A DNA stretch of 64,000 nucleotides. Origin: Alphaproteobacteria bacterium. Lineage in GTDB: Bacteria > Pseudomonadota > Alphaproteobacteria > Caulobacterales > Hyphomonadaceae. The DNA lies in assembly GCA_016125405.1 (NCBI GenBank), contig WGLW01000021.1:62001-126000 (forward strand), read 5' to 3'. Both the position numbers and the translations under genes were made by a program. Shown here one piece after another: positions 34,460-44,108 of this stretch. Below the pieces are notes generated by a model. It had not been told where the DNA came from, made no database searches, and saw only the letters and a program-made list of their open reading frames with translations. Every line of letters starts with the position of its first letter. Within the stretch, counting starts at the first letter, position 1.

Positions 34460-36370
34460 GTGTCTGAAGTGGATAACCGGCGCTTCGACTGGCTGCGGTC
34501 GTTGACGCAGACCCAGCGCCTGATTGTCTGGATCGCTGTCGGCTTTCTCCTTGCGATCCTGGCCGTGTGGCTGGCCTTCAACATTGCGATGGCGAACGCC
34601 AAGTTTGCGACCCCCACGCTCAACTGGGCGCTCCATACATTTGGAAACAAGTCTGCGCATATCCAGAGAGGACGGCTGGAACATCCATTCGGATCGCGTC
34701 TTTTGATGCGCACGCTCGACTGGCCGGGACGCGCCGACGCAGAAGAACTCGACGTCGCATTCGACCTGTTCGGTTTCCTCCCCGGTCGTCCCTGGACACG
34801 CTATATCCGCGTGCGCGACGGCGATCTCATTCTCGACAGCAAGGCTTCGGGCCCGAAAACGATCGATCCGCAAAAGTGGGTGAACCACATCGACGCCCAG
34901 AATGTAACGCTGCGCTACACCCGGCGTGGCGAGCCGCACGAAGTGAAGATCATTTCTGCCAGCGGCTCCTTCGCAAAGGGCACCGTCAAGGCGGAAGCTT
35001 TCTCCGGCGCTTCGCACATCTCGTTCGACGGCATGGCGCGTCAGGGCGGTGGCTCCCTTTCGGGAGAGGTCGCGGCGAAAGGCGACAATCTCCGGCGCCT
35101 TGCCGATCTTGTCGGCGCATCTGCGCCGGACACCCCGCCCTTCGACATCAAGGGAAAACTTGAGATGCACGCCCGCACCTGGTCGGTCTCCGACATCAAC
35201 GGCAAGATGGGCGACAGCGACCTTGGCGGGAAGGTCGCCATCGATCTCACTCACGACAAGCCATTCCTCAAGGTTGATCTCGCCTCGAAGAAACTCGACT
35301 TCGACGATCTCGGCGTGGTGTTTGGCGTCCCGGTGGGCGTGGGCGAAGGCGAGACCGCCAACGCCGAACAACGACAGGCGCGCGCGGCTTTCAACAAGTC
35401 AGGCCGCCTCATTCCTGACGCCCGCATCGACTTCTCGCGACTCAAGGCGGTGAACGCCGATATCCGTTTCGCTGCCGCGAAGGTTGTCGATGCGCCCGCA
35501 GGCGTCGCCAGCCTTACGCTTTCGGGGACGCTACGGGACCAGGTTCTCGATTTCAACCAGGCGCTGGTGAAGACATCCACAGGAGACCTCGACGCGAAAA
35601 TCCACATTGATGCACGCTCCGATCCTGCTCACTCGACGGCCCGCGGCACGCTCAGTCACGTGCAGATCAACCGGCTGATCAGCTCGAATTATGTGACCGG
35701 TTCGCTCAACGGGACCTTCAACCTCAAATTCACGGGATCGGGTTTCCGCGAAGCAGCCGCCACGGCGACCGGCGAGGCCGGCGTCTGGTCCCCCGACAGC
35801 AAGATCGCCAAGCTCGCGGATGAGGCGGCGGGACTCGACATCGGAGAAATCCTGCTTCTGTACGCAAAACGGGAAGCGCACGACTACATCCCGTCCACAT
35901 GCGCTGCCGGAAATATTGCGTTCTCAAAGGGCGTAGCGCAGCTGGCGCCCGCAGTGATTGACAACAAGGACAGCACTATACTTGCGACGGGCGGCGCCAA
36001 CCTGAAATCGGAATCGCTCGATGTTCACGTCATGGCGAAGCCGAAGGACATTTCTCTTGGCAAGCTTAACGGCGAGATACATGTGCGCGGCACATTGCGG
36101 CATCCCTCGGTTTCTGCGCTGAATGGCAAAACCCTTCTGCAGGGCGTCTTTTCCTCTGCGCTATCAACCGTCACCGGCGCGCTGGCGGTCCTGCCCTTCA
36201 TTGAAACGGGCGGCGGAAAGGACGCGCCGTGCGCCACGCTGATCGCGGACGCCAAATCCGCCAGCGAGGCGAGGAACCCGGCGAAGAAGGTGGCAGAATC
36301 CAAGGCGTCGGCGAAGGACAAGCCGAAAAAACAGATCGAGGAACTGTCGAAAAAAGCCACGGAAAAATAG
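34460..36370 (+). CDS. AsmA-family-like membrane protein
   Basis: A 636-residue protein starting at GTG with GAGGAG upstream. One N-terminal transmembrane helix (IVWIAVGFLLAILAVWLAFN) is followed by a long periplasmic beta-rich body with short repeating strands (DLDAKIHIDARSD, GSLNGTFNLKFTGSG) and an AsmA-like C-terminal region (GNIAFSKGVAQLAPAVIDNK; GGANLKSESLDVHVMAKPKD; GEIHVRGTLRHPSVSALNGK). AsmA/TamB-like proteins form grooves that carry phospholipids between membranes. The C-terminus ends in a lysine-rich tail (KKQIEELSKKATEK). It is flanked by the PcfJ-like gene upstream and converges with an acyl-CoA synthetase 6 bases downstream. Confidence 0.85.
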   Translation: MSEVDNRRFDWLRSLTQTQRLIVWIAVGFLLAILAVWLAFNIAMANAKFATPTLNWALHTFGNKSAHIQRGRLEHPFGSRLLMRTLDWPGRADAEELDVAFDLFGFLPGRPWTRYIRVRDGDLILDSKASGPKTIDPQKWVNHIDAQNVTLRYTRRGEPHEVKIISASGSFAKGTVKAEAFSGASHISFDGMARQGGGSLSGEVAAKGDNLRRLADLVGASAPDTPPFDIKGKLEMHARTWSVSDINGKMGDSDLGGKVAIDLTHDKPFLKVDLASKKLDFDDLGVVFGVPVGVGEGETANAEQRQARAAFNKSGRLIPDARIDFSRLKAVNADIRFAAAKVVDAPAGVASLTLSGTLRDQVLDFNQALVKTSTGDLDAKIHIDARSDPAHSTARGTLSHVQINRLISSNYVTGSLNGTFNLKFTGSGFREAAATATGEAGVWSPDSKIAKLADEAAGLDIGEILLLYAKREAHDYIPSTCAAGNIAFSKGVAQLAPAVIDNKDSTILATGGANLKSESLDVHVMAKPKDISLGKLNGEIHVRGTLRHPSVSALNGKTLLQGVFSSALSTVTGALAVLPFIETGGGKDAPCATLIADAKSASEARNPAKKVAESKASAKDKPKKQIEELSKKATEK

Positions 36371-36376
36371 ACCGCG

Positions 36377-38173
36377 CTAGAGCCGCATTGCCCCGCCCAT
36401 CAACTGCTCGAACATCGTCGCATCGATCGGGACGTAGGTTCCCTGAGCTGCATCGGCGACAAATAGCGGATCGCCGGTCTTGCCCGGATCAAAGCCGGCC
36501 GCCACCAGATCAACCTTGCGATATTTCAGCGTGCCGGTCGTTTCGGCCTCCTGCTGGAAGCGGACAAATACCGGTCGCGCATAACTGGGGAGCGTACGCC
36601 CGAGATGCGCGTAAAGCGCCTTGAGGTCGATGGAGCCCCGGGACCCGATTGCCGCCATGCCGGCGCGCCCATCCTGGCCCGGCACCTTCACGCCATAGAC
36701 GATGGCGTGCTCGACGCCCGGGAAGGACGAGATGGCGATCTCCACCTCGCCTGTCGACACATTCTCCGACTTCCAGCGGAAGGTGTCGCCGATGCGATCG
36801 ACGAAATAGACGTATCCGTCCTTGTCCTTGCGCATCAGATCACCGGTACGGAACCACATGTCGCCTTTGACGAAGGCGTCGCGCAGGATCTTCTTCTTGG
36901 TCTGGCTTTCATCCTCATAGCCGTCGAACCGCTGGCGCGGCGCATCCGAGATCGGCCCGATCGCCTCGCCCGGTTCGTTCGGCTTCGCTTCGATGCAGAG
37001 CCCGTCCGGCCCACGCACCGGCTCTTCCTTTTCGATATCGAAGCGCACGAAGCGCGCCTTCAGGATGCCTTTCAGGATCGGCGGGATGCGGCCGACCGCG
37101 CCGATTTTCCCATCCACGTTGAAGAACGAGACGTTTCCTTCCGTCGATCCATAGAACTCGACCAGATGGCGAATGCCTGTCCGCTCGACGAATTCGGTCC
37201 ACACATCGGCACGCAGGCCATTGCCGAAGCCCTTGACGATGCTGTGAGCCCTCTCCTGGGGCGATGGCGGCTGGTTCATGAGATAGCGGCCCAGCTCGCC
37301 GATATAGACCATCATCGTGGCGCGGTTATCGATTGCCTCCTGCCAGAAATGAGACGCCGAAAATTTTCGCCGCAAAATCAGCGTCGCGCCGGCGTAGAGC
37401 GCCGAACCGACGCCGCACATGCCGCCGGTCGCGTGATAGAGCGGCAGCGTGAGGAGCACGCGATCGTCCTCGTTGACGCCGACGGCTTTCCAGAAGGCCG
37501 CCATCAGGCCCTGCGCGCGCACATTGGTGATCTTTGCAGCTTTTGGCAGGCCGGTTGTGCCCGATGTGTAGATGTAGAGCGCCACCTCCCCTGCCTTGTG
37601 ACCCGCGCGGGCAGATTTATCAGGGCGCTCCTCCGACACATCACCCAAAGCGATCTCGAGAGACTGCGAGCCGGGCGCGCCTTCGGGATCGCCGAGATGC
37701 CAGATGCCGGCATCCAGCGTCAGCAGGGAGCGTGCGGATTCAAGAGCCGGCCCAAGCTCGGCGTTCATCACCAGCGCGCGGGCGTCAGCGACCTTCACAC
37801 AATGCGCCAGCCCGGCGCCGGAAAGATTGGAGTTTATCAGCGCGGTGCGGACAGCGATCTTCGCCATGCCAGCCCAGAAGGCGATGTAGTCCGGCCTGTT
37901 CTCCATGAACAAGGCGACGCAATCACCCGGCTTCAGCCCGATGCCCTGGCCCCATCGTGCAAAGCGGTTCGCCCGCGCATCGAACTGCCGGTAGGTGATC
38001 GTTTCACCGTCGAAAACGATGAACGTGCGATCCGCGTGCTTGTCGACCTGTTGTTCGATGACATCGCCCACAAGCACGTCGCTGTCGGGCGTCACATCCT
38101 TCGTTGCGTTGATAATCTCGTAGAGCTTGCTGAGGTAGATCCAGTCGCTTTTCAGGCGCTCGAACAGGTTCAT
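36377..38173 (-). CDS. Long-chain acyl-CoA synthetase, FATP/FadD6 type
   Basis: A 598-residue AMP-forming ligase. ATP-binding ALYIYTSGTTGLPKAAKITN, EFYGSTEGNVSFFN, and the hinge DKDGYVYFVDRIGDTFRWK, with NVSTGEVEIAIS after it, place it in the very-long-chain/FATP (SLC27-like) group rather than in the E. coli FadD group. It activates fatty acids, possibly coupled to uptake. No beta-oxidation genes are adjacent. The start at 38173 gives the usual length. It converges with the AsmA-like gene. Confidence 0.93.
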   Translation of the reverse strand: MNLFERLKSDWIYLSKLYEIINATKDVTPDSDVLVGDVIEQQVDKHADRTFIVFDGETITYRQFDARANRFARWGQGIGLKPGDCVALFMENRPDYIAFWAGMAKIAVRTALINSNLSGAGLAHCVKVADARALVMNAELGPALESARSLLTLDAGIWHLGDPEGAPGSQSLEIALGDVSEERPDKSARAGHKAGEVALYIYTSGTTGLPKAAKITNVRAQGLMAAFWKAVGVNEDDRVLLTLPLYHATGGMCGVGSALYAGATLILRRKFSASHFWQEAIDNRATMMVYIGELGRYLMNQPPSPQERAHSIVKGFGNGLRADVWTEFVERTGIRHLVEFYGSTEGNVSFFNVDGKIGAVGRIPPILKGILKARFVRFDIEKEEPVRGPDGLCIEAKPNEPGEAIGPISDAPRQRFDGYEDESQTKKKILRDAFVKGDMWFRTGDLMRKDKDGYVYFVDRIGDTFRWKSENVSTGEVEIAISSFPGVEHAIVYGVKVPGQDGRAGMAAIGSRGSIDLKALYAHLGRTLPSYARPVFVRFQQEAETTGTLKYRKVDLVAAGFDPGKTGDPLFVADAAQGTYVPIDATMFEQLMGGAMRL

Positions 38174-38505
38174 GGCGGTCGCCCCTCGACGGCGTGAAAT
38201 GCGAGTCTCGGCCGACCCGATTAAGCCTATGTTTACGAGCCGACCGCCGCCCGCCCCGCGTCTCGCCAGATGGTCGCCCTCAGCTGAAAGACCGCCAAGA
38301 ACGTCAGTCTCACGAAAATTATCCTATGTGTGACCGCTTCGGAGTCATTCGGCCTTTTGACTGTCAAAGCGGCAGGCGCCGGAGCGATTTCCACGCGTCT
38401 GCGTCCCTTAACCCCATTCTTACCACATTGCTCCCCTGTAATAGTGGGACTGGGACGACGGGATTCACATGCGATCGAGGAAGCGATCGCGAAACAGGGG
38501 CCCAG
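38174..38505. other. Divergent intergenic region of about 330 bases
   Basis: Promoters for the acyl-CoA synthetase (left) and the Tic22-like protein (right) must be here. AT-richer stretches occur near 38316-38330 (ACGAAAATTATCCTATG) and 38430-38455, the latter a plausible promoter for the right-hand gene. The open frame from 38194 running into the Tic22-like gene has no ribosome site and non-coding composition. No RNA motif was recognised. Confidence 0.4.
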
Positions 38506-39216
38506 ATGTTCGGAACCTATATGAAGACTGCCATCGCGGCAGCGTGCCTGACTGTTGCCACGGGACTGGCGCCGCCAGCCGCCCATGCCGATAACAAGGC
38601 AGGATCGATCCCGGCTCGTGACCTGCTGCACAACGTGCCGGTCTTCTACGTCGCGGACGAGGACGGTGCGCCGGTCAAAATTAATGGCTCCGATGAAGTC
38701 ACATATTATCTGACGCGCGCCCAGGCCTCGATCGCCGTCGGCATGGCCCGCGCTGATCTTGCCGAGGCTGGCAAGAACGGGGACGCCCTTCACGTCGAGC
38801 TGACCGATCTTCGCGAGGCGGCGGTCGACAAGCGTCCGCATGAATTCTTCAAGCCATCCAGCCGGTTGCCGGCTGCGGCGAGCATTCCGGGCGTGCCGCT
38901 GTTTCTTGTGCGCGACGGTGAGGGCACGCCATTCACACTGCGCGACGCGAACGGAAAACAGCGCGTCTACTTCTACCTTTCGGAGAAGGACGCGCAGGCC
39001 TTTGCCCTGCGGATCCTCAAGGAAACCGGCCGCAAGACCGACGACGTCACCTTGTCCATCGTCAGTCTGGACCCCGTTCTTGACAGCATTCTCAATTCCC
39101 GGGATCCGCTGGTGCAGAACTGGACGATCTGGTCGAGCGCCGAAACGCGCAAGGATGCCGATAGCCTCAAGACGGCCGAACAGGCCCTTCTGGCGCCAGC
39201 GCTGCGTCCCGAATAG
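38506..39216 (+). CDS. Secreted Tic22-like protein
   Basis: A 236-residue exported protein; signal peptide to about residue 34 (TAIAAACLTVATGLAPPAAHA). Two similar halves follow, each beginning with V-P-V/L-F-x-V-x-D/E-G (VPVFYVADEDGAPVKI and VPLFLVRDGEGTPFTL) and containing Y/F-x-L-S/T-x-x-x-A (TYYLTRAQASIAV; YFYLSEKDAQAFA). This duplicated pattern matches the Tic22 family, which in cyanobacteria and apicoplasts is a chaperone-like periplasmic/intermembrane protein and also occurs in proteobacteria without known role. The start at 38506 is preceded by CAGGGG; ATG at 38521 is possible. Followed after 36 bases by the NIPSNAP-like gene, likely co-transcribed. Confidence 0.75.
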   Translation: MFGTYMKTAIAAACLTVATGLAPPAAHADNKAGSIPARDLLHNVPVFYVADEDGAPVKINGSDEVTYYLTRAQASIAVGMARADLAEAGKNGDALHVELTDLREAAVDKRPHEFFKPSSRLPAAASIPGVPLFLVRDGEGTPFTLRDANGKQRVYFYLSEKDAQAFALRILKETGRKTDDVTLSIVSLDPVLDSILNSRDPLVQNWTIWSSAETRKDADSLKTAEQALLAPALRPE

Positions 39217-39252
39217 GCTCTCGCGTGGCATCGCCAGCGCAGGAGCCTTCAA

Positions 39253-39834
39253 ATGCCCGGATGTTCGCCTCGCGCCAGCCTCGCGCTGGCATTTGGCCTG
39301 TTCGCCCTGATATCAACCGCGCCCTGGCCAGCCCTGGCGGCGCCCCCGGCAAGCGGCGCGGTTTCGTCCCCATCTGCCGATCATATCGGGCCGGTGCGCA
39401 ATCTTGCCGCCCAGCCTGGCGAGGAGATCGTCACCATCCGCTACTGGAAGATCAAGAAAGGCAGCTTTCCGGAATTCCTGAAGGCGAGTGAAACAGGCGT
39501 CTGGCCGTATTTCGAAAAGATCGGCGCCCGCGTCGTCGGCATGTGGGAGGTGATCCCGGCGCCAGGATCGAAGGAAGCTTCGGCAGACTACGATGAAGTT
39601 TATCTGACCACGCGGTATGCGAGTCTCGACCATTGGGCCGCCACGCGCGACGCGGCGAAGATGGGCGGCGACGGAGCCGACTACAAGGCGCTGCAGGCGG
39701 CGCTTGCGGTCCGGCGGTCGCTGACAATCGAAACCAGGGTCACGTTTCTCAAGGGTCTGAGCGGGCCGCTTCCGCCTGTTTTCCTGCCCGGCACGGGGGA
39801 GGCTTTTGTTCCGAAAAGAAGTGTCGGTCAGTGA
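39253..39834 (+). CDS. Secreted NIPSNAP-like protein
   Basis: A 193-residue protein with a signal peptide (SLALAFGLFALISTAPWPALA). The mature part begins VTIRYWKIKKGSFPEFLKAS and contains ARVVGMWEVIP, YDEVYLTTRYASLDHW and a closing RRSLTIETRVTFLKGL, the pattern of the NIPSNAP/EthD-like ferredoxin fold in which a dimeric alpha+beta barrel is built from RYWKIKxGxxxEFL-type strands. NIPSNAP proteins have no settled enzymatic function; export is less usual. AGGAG stands before the ATG. It probably shares a transcript with the Tic22-like gene. Confidence 0.7.
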   Translation: MPGCSPRASLALAFGLFALISTAPWPALAAPPASGAVSSPSADHIGPVRNLAAQPGEEIVTIRYWKIKKGSFPEFLKASETGVWPYFEKIGARVVGMWEVIPAPGSKEASADYDEVYLTTRYASLDHWAATRDAAKMGGDGADYKALQAALAVRRSLTIETRVTFLKGLSGPLPPVFLPGTGEAFVPKRSVGQ

Positions 39835-39923
39835 CCTGAGCGGACCGGAAAACGCATCCGCTTCCCTGACCCGCTATTGCGCGCGGCTCTCTGGCACTGG
39901 TCGTACTTCCGAACCATCACCGA

Positions 39924-40382
39924 TCAGGGCGTCTCGATGGTGTAACCGGGGACCGGCTTCCTCTCGACATATCCCGGAAAGAAGCCGTCCATCACGATCA
40001 CTGAATGCCGAGGCTCACCAGTGGCGCAAAGCACGTCGTACGTGTCGACCACGGAATGATAGATGCCGGGGGCGGGCGTCGTCGGCCGCTCATATGTCGG
40101 CCGCGTGCCATCCGAACAGCGCAGACGGTTAAGATAGGCGTGCTCACCGATATTGAGGTCAGCCCGCACTGGGTTCTGCGCCGAGCCGAGCGGGTGCTTT
40201 TGGGCCTCTTTCAGCGCCGCATCCAGTTCCGCGCCCGTCATCCGGCCCGACATCAGCAGTTCGACGGTCTTTTCATCCGAAGACGTCGTCACCTTTGAGG
40301 GATCAGTCGATGAACAGGCTGAAATACTGACAGGCGCCAGCATCGCGAGGGCCGCACCACAAACGAGTCGTCGCATTCTCAA
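39924..40382 (-). CDS. Putative lipoprotein of unknown function
   Basis: A 152-residue protein with a lipoprotein signal (LVCGAALAMLAPVSISACSS; cysteine after ISA). The middle has the charged helix ELLMSGRMTGAELDAALKEA and the end has a conserved-looking patch YNRLR-like (LNRLRCSDGTRP) with two further cysteines (LRCSDG, VLCATG) that may pair. Not assigned to a family. It is alone, with about 90 bases to the NIPSNAP-like gene on the other strand. Confidence 0.75.
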   Translation of the reverse strand: MRMRRLVCGAALAMLAPVSISACSSTDPSKVTTSSDEKTVELLMSGRMTGAELDAALKEAQKHPLGSAQNPVRADLNIGEHAYLNRLRCSDGTRPTYERPTTPAPGIYHSVVDTYDVLCATGEPRHSVIVMDGFFPGYVERKPVPGYTIETP

Positions 40383-40596
40383 CCCTTCCGGCCGGTTCGG
40401 CCCTTCGTCCGGAGGACGTTGACTGGTGAATTAGGGCGAGCATGCGGCGATGACAGGCGCGGCGCAATGCCGAAGCCCAATTTCGCTCTTCCGCGCGTCT
40501 CCCCAGGCAAGTTTTGCGATCAGGCCATTGTTTTCAAAATCAAAATTGGAGCCATATCGGTTGTGCGTCCTGCCAGCTTGACGCCGGCGCCGCCCC

Positions 40597-41208
40597 ATGG
40601 CTGACACGGACCTCATCTCCACACTGAGGCGTCTCATGAGCCCCGTCGAGTTCCGCTACGCCACGCCAGACGACGCCGGGGTCATCACGGATCTCATTGA
40701 GCGCGCATATCGTGGGCCAGCGACCGCCGGCCAATGGGATTCCGAAAGCCATCTTCTCACCGGGCCGCGCACCAGCACGTCCGAGATCAGAGGCCTTCTC
40801 CTGCGCGACGACAGCCGGTTCGTGCTGGCCGAGCAGGATGGCCGCATCGCTGGATGCGCCTTGATCCAGGCAAACGGAGCGGCCCCGCAGGCAAAAAACC
40901 CCTGCAGTCCGCCGATGGCGGCCAACAGCGCATATTTCGGGATGTTCGCGATCGATCCCGGTATCCGATCCGCCGGGCTGGGCAAGCTGGTGCTGGCCGC
41001 CGCCGAAGCCCGCGCGCGAGAGCTCTGGTCCGTCAGGTCCATGGTGATGACGGTGATCAACGTACGCGAGCAACTGATTGGCTGGTATCAACGGCGCGGC
41101 TATCAACTGACCGGCGCCCGTCTGCCATTCCCCTTCACGGAAACGTCCGGCGAAACGACGCGCGATTTCGACCTGGTGGAGATGCGCAAGGATTTGCCTG
41201 AGGAGTGA
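40597..41208 (+). CDS. GNAT-family N-acetyltransferase
   Basis: A 203-residue acetyltransferase. EFRYATPDDAGVITDLIERA opens the fold; SRFVLAEQDGRIAGCALI is strand beta3-4 and YFGMFAIDPGIRSAGLGKLV carries the acetyl-CoA loop (Q/R-x-x-G-x-G/A type: RSAGLGK). VINVREQLIGWYQRRGYQLTG is the typical C-terminal part. Start is uncertain: GAGGCG before an internal ATG at 40636 is the better ribosome site, leaving 13 fewer residues outside the domain. The substrate is unknown. The DUF1697 gene follows after 4 bases, so the two form an operon. Confidence 0.9.
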   Translation: MADTDLISTLRRLMSPVEFRYATPDDAGVITDLIERAYRGPATAGQWDSESHLLTGPRTSTSEIRGLLLRDDSRFVLAEQDGRIAGCALIQANGAAPQAKNPCSPPMAANSAYFGMFAIDPGIRSAGLGKLVLAAAEARARELWSVRSMVMTVINVREQLIGWYQRRGYQLTGARLPFPFTETSGETTRDFDLVEMRKDLPEE

Positions 41209-41212
41209 GCCG

Positions 41213-41749
41213 ATGCGCTACGCCGCCCTTCTTCGCGCTGTGAATGTCGGCGGCCGGAAGGTGACGATGGCCGAACTGCGGAGCGCGGCCGCAGACCTCG
41301 GGTTCAGCGAGGTGCAGACGCTGCTGGCCAGCGGCAACCTGGTCTTTGAAACGAAAGCGACGCCGGCGGGCTCGCTTGAACGCAAGCTTGAAGCCGCAAT
41401 CGATAGCACCTTCGGCCTCTTCTCGGATGTGATGGTGCGGGACCCCGGGGAGTGGAAAGCGATTCTTGAGGCCAACCCATTCCCCGAAAAGGCCAGCCGT
41501 GACCCGGCGCACCTGGTCTGCATGGTCTGCAAGGAGACGCCCGACGCAGCGGTGATCGCCACTTACCTCAAGAGCTTCCGGCAGAAGCATGACAAGGGTG
41601 AACAGCTGAAGATCGTTGGTCGCGAAATCTTCATCGACTACGGCGCGTCCATTGGCCAGTCGAAACTCCTGCTCCCGAAAAAGGCCGCGACCGGCACGGC
41701 GCGCAACTGGAACACCATGCTGAAATTGGGCGAAATGCTGGGTCTGTAG
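41213..41749 (+). CDS. DUF1697 protein
   Basis: A 178-residue protein beginning MRYAALLRAVNVGGRKVTMA and containing VQTLLASGNLVFET, the signature of the DUF1697 family, with VVRDPGEW-type and AATGTARNWNTMLKLGEMLG at the end (TARNWNT is the most conserved stretch). Family proteins are small cytosolic alpha/beta proteins of unknown activity. GAGGAG precedes the ATG, and the start lies 4 bases after the acetyltransferase stop. Confidence 0.92.
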   Translation: MRYAALLRAVNVGGRKVTMAELRSAAADLGFSEVQTLLASGNLVFETKATPAGSLERKLEAAIDSTFGLFSDVMVRDPGEWKAILEANPFPEKASRDPAHLVCMVCKETPDAAVIATYLKSFRQKHDKGEQLKIVGREIFIDYGASIGQSKLLLPKKAATGTARNWNTMLKLGEMLGL

Positions 41750-41817
41750 AGGTTTTGAAATTCGCCACTTTGGTGCGCTAGTATGGGAACGGTCGAATTA
41801 GTCCATGGGGGCGCTGG

Positions 41818-42075
41818 ATGACGTTGCGCGTTGCGATCGGGCTCGCCCTTGCCGCAACATTGGCGGCTTCGGGCTGTATTACCCATGTGCCGCGGGCGTT
41901 GCCACGAACCAACCCGGAGGCGCGGCGAGACCCCGAGCCCGATACATCCTGTCCGCCAGGCGAAGTGCGCGTCTATCGCCCGTCGCGCAAATCGAAATCG
42001 CCTGCCGATGCGGCCATCCCGCCAGCCTACGATACACCCAGCCGCGCCGAGTCCCATTGCGCGCGGCCGTACTGA
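41818..42075 (+). CDS. Small putative lipoprotein
   Basis: An 85-residue protein with a lipoprotein signal (IGLALAATLAASGC) followed by a proline-, arginine- and serine-rich stretch with two further cysteines (DTSCPPGEV and SHCARPY) that could form a disulfide. No family recognised. It lies between the DUF1697 gene and the MBL-rhodanese gene. Confidence 0.65.
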   Translation: MTLRVAIGLALAATLAASGCITHVPRALPRTNPEARRDPEPDTSCPPGEVRVYRPSRKSKSPADAAIPPAYDTPSRAESHCARPY

Positions 42076-42111
42076 AGCGCATTCAATGTTACCGCGCGGA
42101 AGGGGTGTGGA

Positions 42112-43140
42112 ATGATCCTTGAAACAATCGAAGTGGGCGGATGCCGTTCCTACCTGGTGGGCTGCCCGAAAACATTCGTCGCCGCCGTCATCGATCCCGA
42201 GATCAGCGCGATCGAGCGATATCGCGGTCTTGCGTCCAGGCATGGCCTTTCGATCCGCTTTGCGATCGACACCCATACGCACGCAGATCACTTCACCGGC
42301 GCGCGTGAAATCGCGCACGCGCTCGGCGCAAAGGTGGTGATGAGCCATGTCAGCCCCGCGCCCTTCGTCGATATCAAGCTCGACGATGGCGACATGCTGC
42401 GGGTCGGAGACATGCGGATTACCGCGATGTCCACCCCGGGGCATACGGCTGACTCCACCTGCCTGCTCATTGAAGATCACGTCTTCACCGGCGACACGTT
42501 GCTGATTGGCGGGACTGGCCGCACGGATCTGCCCACCGGCGATCCGGACCAGCTCTATGACAGCCTCTTTGGCCGGTTACTGGAGCTTGACCCAGCCACT
42601 CATGTTCATCCGGCGCACGAGTACAAGGGTCGTAGCGGCACAACGATTGGCGAAGAGATCAGGACAAATCCACGACTGCAGAAAACCGGTCGCGCCGAAT
42701 TCGTGGAGATGATGCGATCGCTCGACCTGAAAGCGCCAACGCATCTCACCGAAGCGCTGCGCGTCAACATGAGCGGCGCCAAGTCTGTCGCACAGACGCT
42801 GGCGGAAGCTGCCGCCGCTGTTCCCTTCATATCGATCGAGGAACTCTCTCGCCGGATCGCCGCGCGCCAGAATGATCTGGTCGTGCTGGATGTTCGGGAA
42901 AAGGACCTGTTCGATGCGGGTCACATCGCCGGCGCCACATGGCTGCCGCGCGGCCAGCTCGAACTGCGTGTCAACGAGGTCTTTCCGGACCCAACCATTC
43001 GCATCGTGGCTGTCTGCGAGTTTGGCAAGATCTCGACGCTCGCCGCTGCCACGCTTCGATCGCTCGGCTACTTGCATGCCGCCGCGCTGGACGGTGGGAT
43101 GAACACATGGCGCGAGGCGAACCTGGGGGTCGAAGCCTGA
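42112..43140 (+). CDS. ETHE1-type metallo-beta-lactamase-fold protein with C-terminal rhodanese domain
   Basis: A 342-residue two-domain enzyme. Residues 1-220 carry metal ligands THTHADHFTG, TPGHTADST, FTGDTLLIGGTGRTDLP and VHPAHEYKG, the ETHE1/persulfide dioxygenase pattern. Residues ~245-342 form a rhodanese domain (VVLDVREKDLFDAGHIAGA) with the active-site cysteine in AVCEFGKIS. Such fusions (PRF type) oxidise glutathione persulfide to sulfite and pass sulfane sulfur to the rhodanese domain. GGAAGGGG precedes the ATG. No sqr or other sulfide gene is nearby. Confidence 0.93.
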   Translation: MILETIEVGGCRSYLVGCPKTFVAAVIDPEISAIERYRGLASRHGLSIRFAIDTHTHADHFTGAREIAHALGAKVVMSHVSPAPFVDIKLDDGDMLRVGDMRITAMSTPGHTADSTCLLIEDHVFTGDTLLIGGTGRTDLPTGDPDQLYDSLFGRLLELDPATHVHPAHEYKGRSGTTIGEEIRTNPRLQKTGRAEFVEMMRSLDLKAPTHLTEALRVNMSGAKSVAQTLAEAAAAVPFISIEELSRRIAARQNDLVVLDVREKDLFDAGHIAGATWLPRGQLELRVNEVFPDPTIRIVAVCEFGKISTLAAATLRSLGYLHAAALDGGMNTWREANLGVEA

Positions 43141-43229
43141 TTTCATCCGGTGCGGCGCTACCCGTGTGCCGGTAGATGTTGCCTGAGCGCCGCCAGCCGC
43201 TAGCTTCCCGACGAGTCTGCGGAGAAATT

Positions 43230-44030
43230 ATGGATATTGCATCGTCCTCAGGTCGCACGCTGTGCATTGATCGCCGGTTTAATGGGCCGGTGGCTTCGGG
43301 GAATGGCGGCTACGCCGCCGGCTTGGCGGCGCAGCTTCTTGCGGGTGGTGAACGTGGCGCGGAGGCGACCTTGCGCGCGGCAATCCCTCTCGACCAGACA
43401 TTACGCGTGCAGGAAACCGGCAACGGCATTGATGTGCTGACGGACGATGCATCAAACCGCATTCTTGTGATGTCGCTGAAGCCGGTGGTTCTTGAACTGC
43501 CAATCGTCAAATCCCCCGGACTTGAAGCCGCAAGTGTGGCCGCGCAGACATTCCGCAGCGCGGATGATCACGTACTTCCGACTTGCTTTGTCTGCGGCCC
43601 GCTGCGCGCGGAAGGAGATGGGCTGCGCATTTTCCCCGACTGGACCAAGGACCCGGCTGGCGTGGACAATCCCAACCCGTTTCGCATCGTCACGGCGCCC
43701 TGGCGCCCCACACCCGACCTTGCAGACAGGAACGGTCGCATCGCGCCCGAATTCCTCTGGGCGGCGCTCGACTGCCCCGGCGCCTTTGCAATCGAGAAAG
43801 AGCCAATTCTGCTTGGCCGCATCTCGGTGCGCGTGCTCGATCGCCCTCAGGTCAATGAGGCGCTCGTCGTCGTCGCATGGGCAAATGGCTCGGACCGTCG
43901 CAAGCACTTCGCCGGCTCCGCACTCTTCACAGCGGATGGCCGCATGGTCGCCTTTTCGGAGCAGACATGGATTCAGATCGACGCCCACGCGCATCTGAAG
44001 CCGGGTCCGGCGGGGGAACACCAGAACTGA
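43230..44030 (+). CDS. Hotdog-fold thioesterase-like protein
   Basis: A 266-residue protein. SGNGGYAAGLAAQLL near the N-terminus and the central LPTCFVCGPLRAEGDGLRIF (with CxxC) match a family annotated as hypothetical or thioesterase-like, made of two hotdog repeats; the second repeat contains PEFLWAALDCPGAFA and the closing ADGRMVAFSEQTWI. Acyl-CoA thioester chemistry is inferred from the fold. The start chosen (ATG at 43230) has CGGAGA upstream; the frame is open from 43176. Follows the MBL-rhodanese gene in the same direction. Confidence 0.65.
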   Translation: MDIASSSGRTLCIDRRFNGPVASGNGGYAAGLAAQLLAGGERGAEATLRAAIPLDQTLRVQETGNGIDVLTDDASNRILVMSLKPVVLELPIVKSPGLEAASVAAQTFRSADDHVLPTCFVCGPLRAEGDGLRIFPDWTKDPAGVDNPNPFRIVTAPWRPTPDLADRNGRIAPEFLWAALDCPGAFAIEKEPILLGRISVRVLDRPQVNEALVVVAWANGSDRRKHFAGSALFTADGRMVAFSEQTWIQIDAHAHLKPGPAGEHQN

Positions 44031-44108
44031 CGACACTCGCGACCATGCGGCTGGCGGAACAATTTATCTGCTGACGCACTTTTCTTCCGGCGGACTGGGA
44101 GCAGCGCG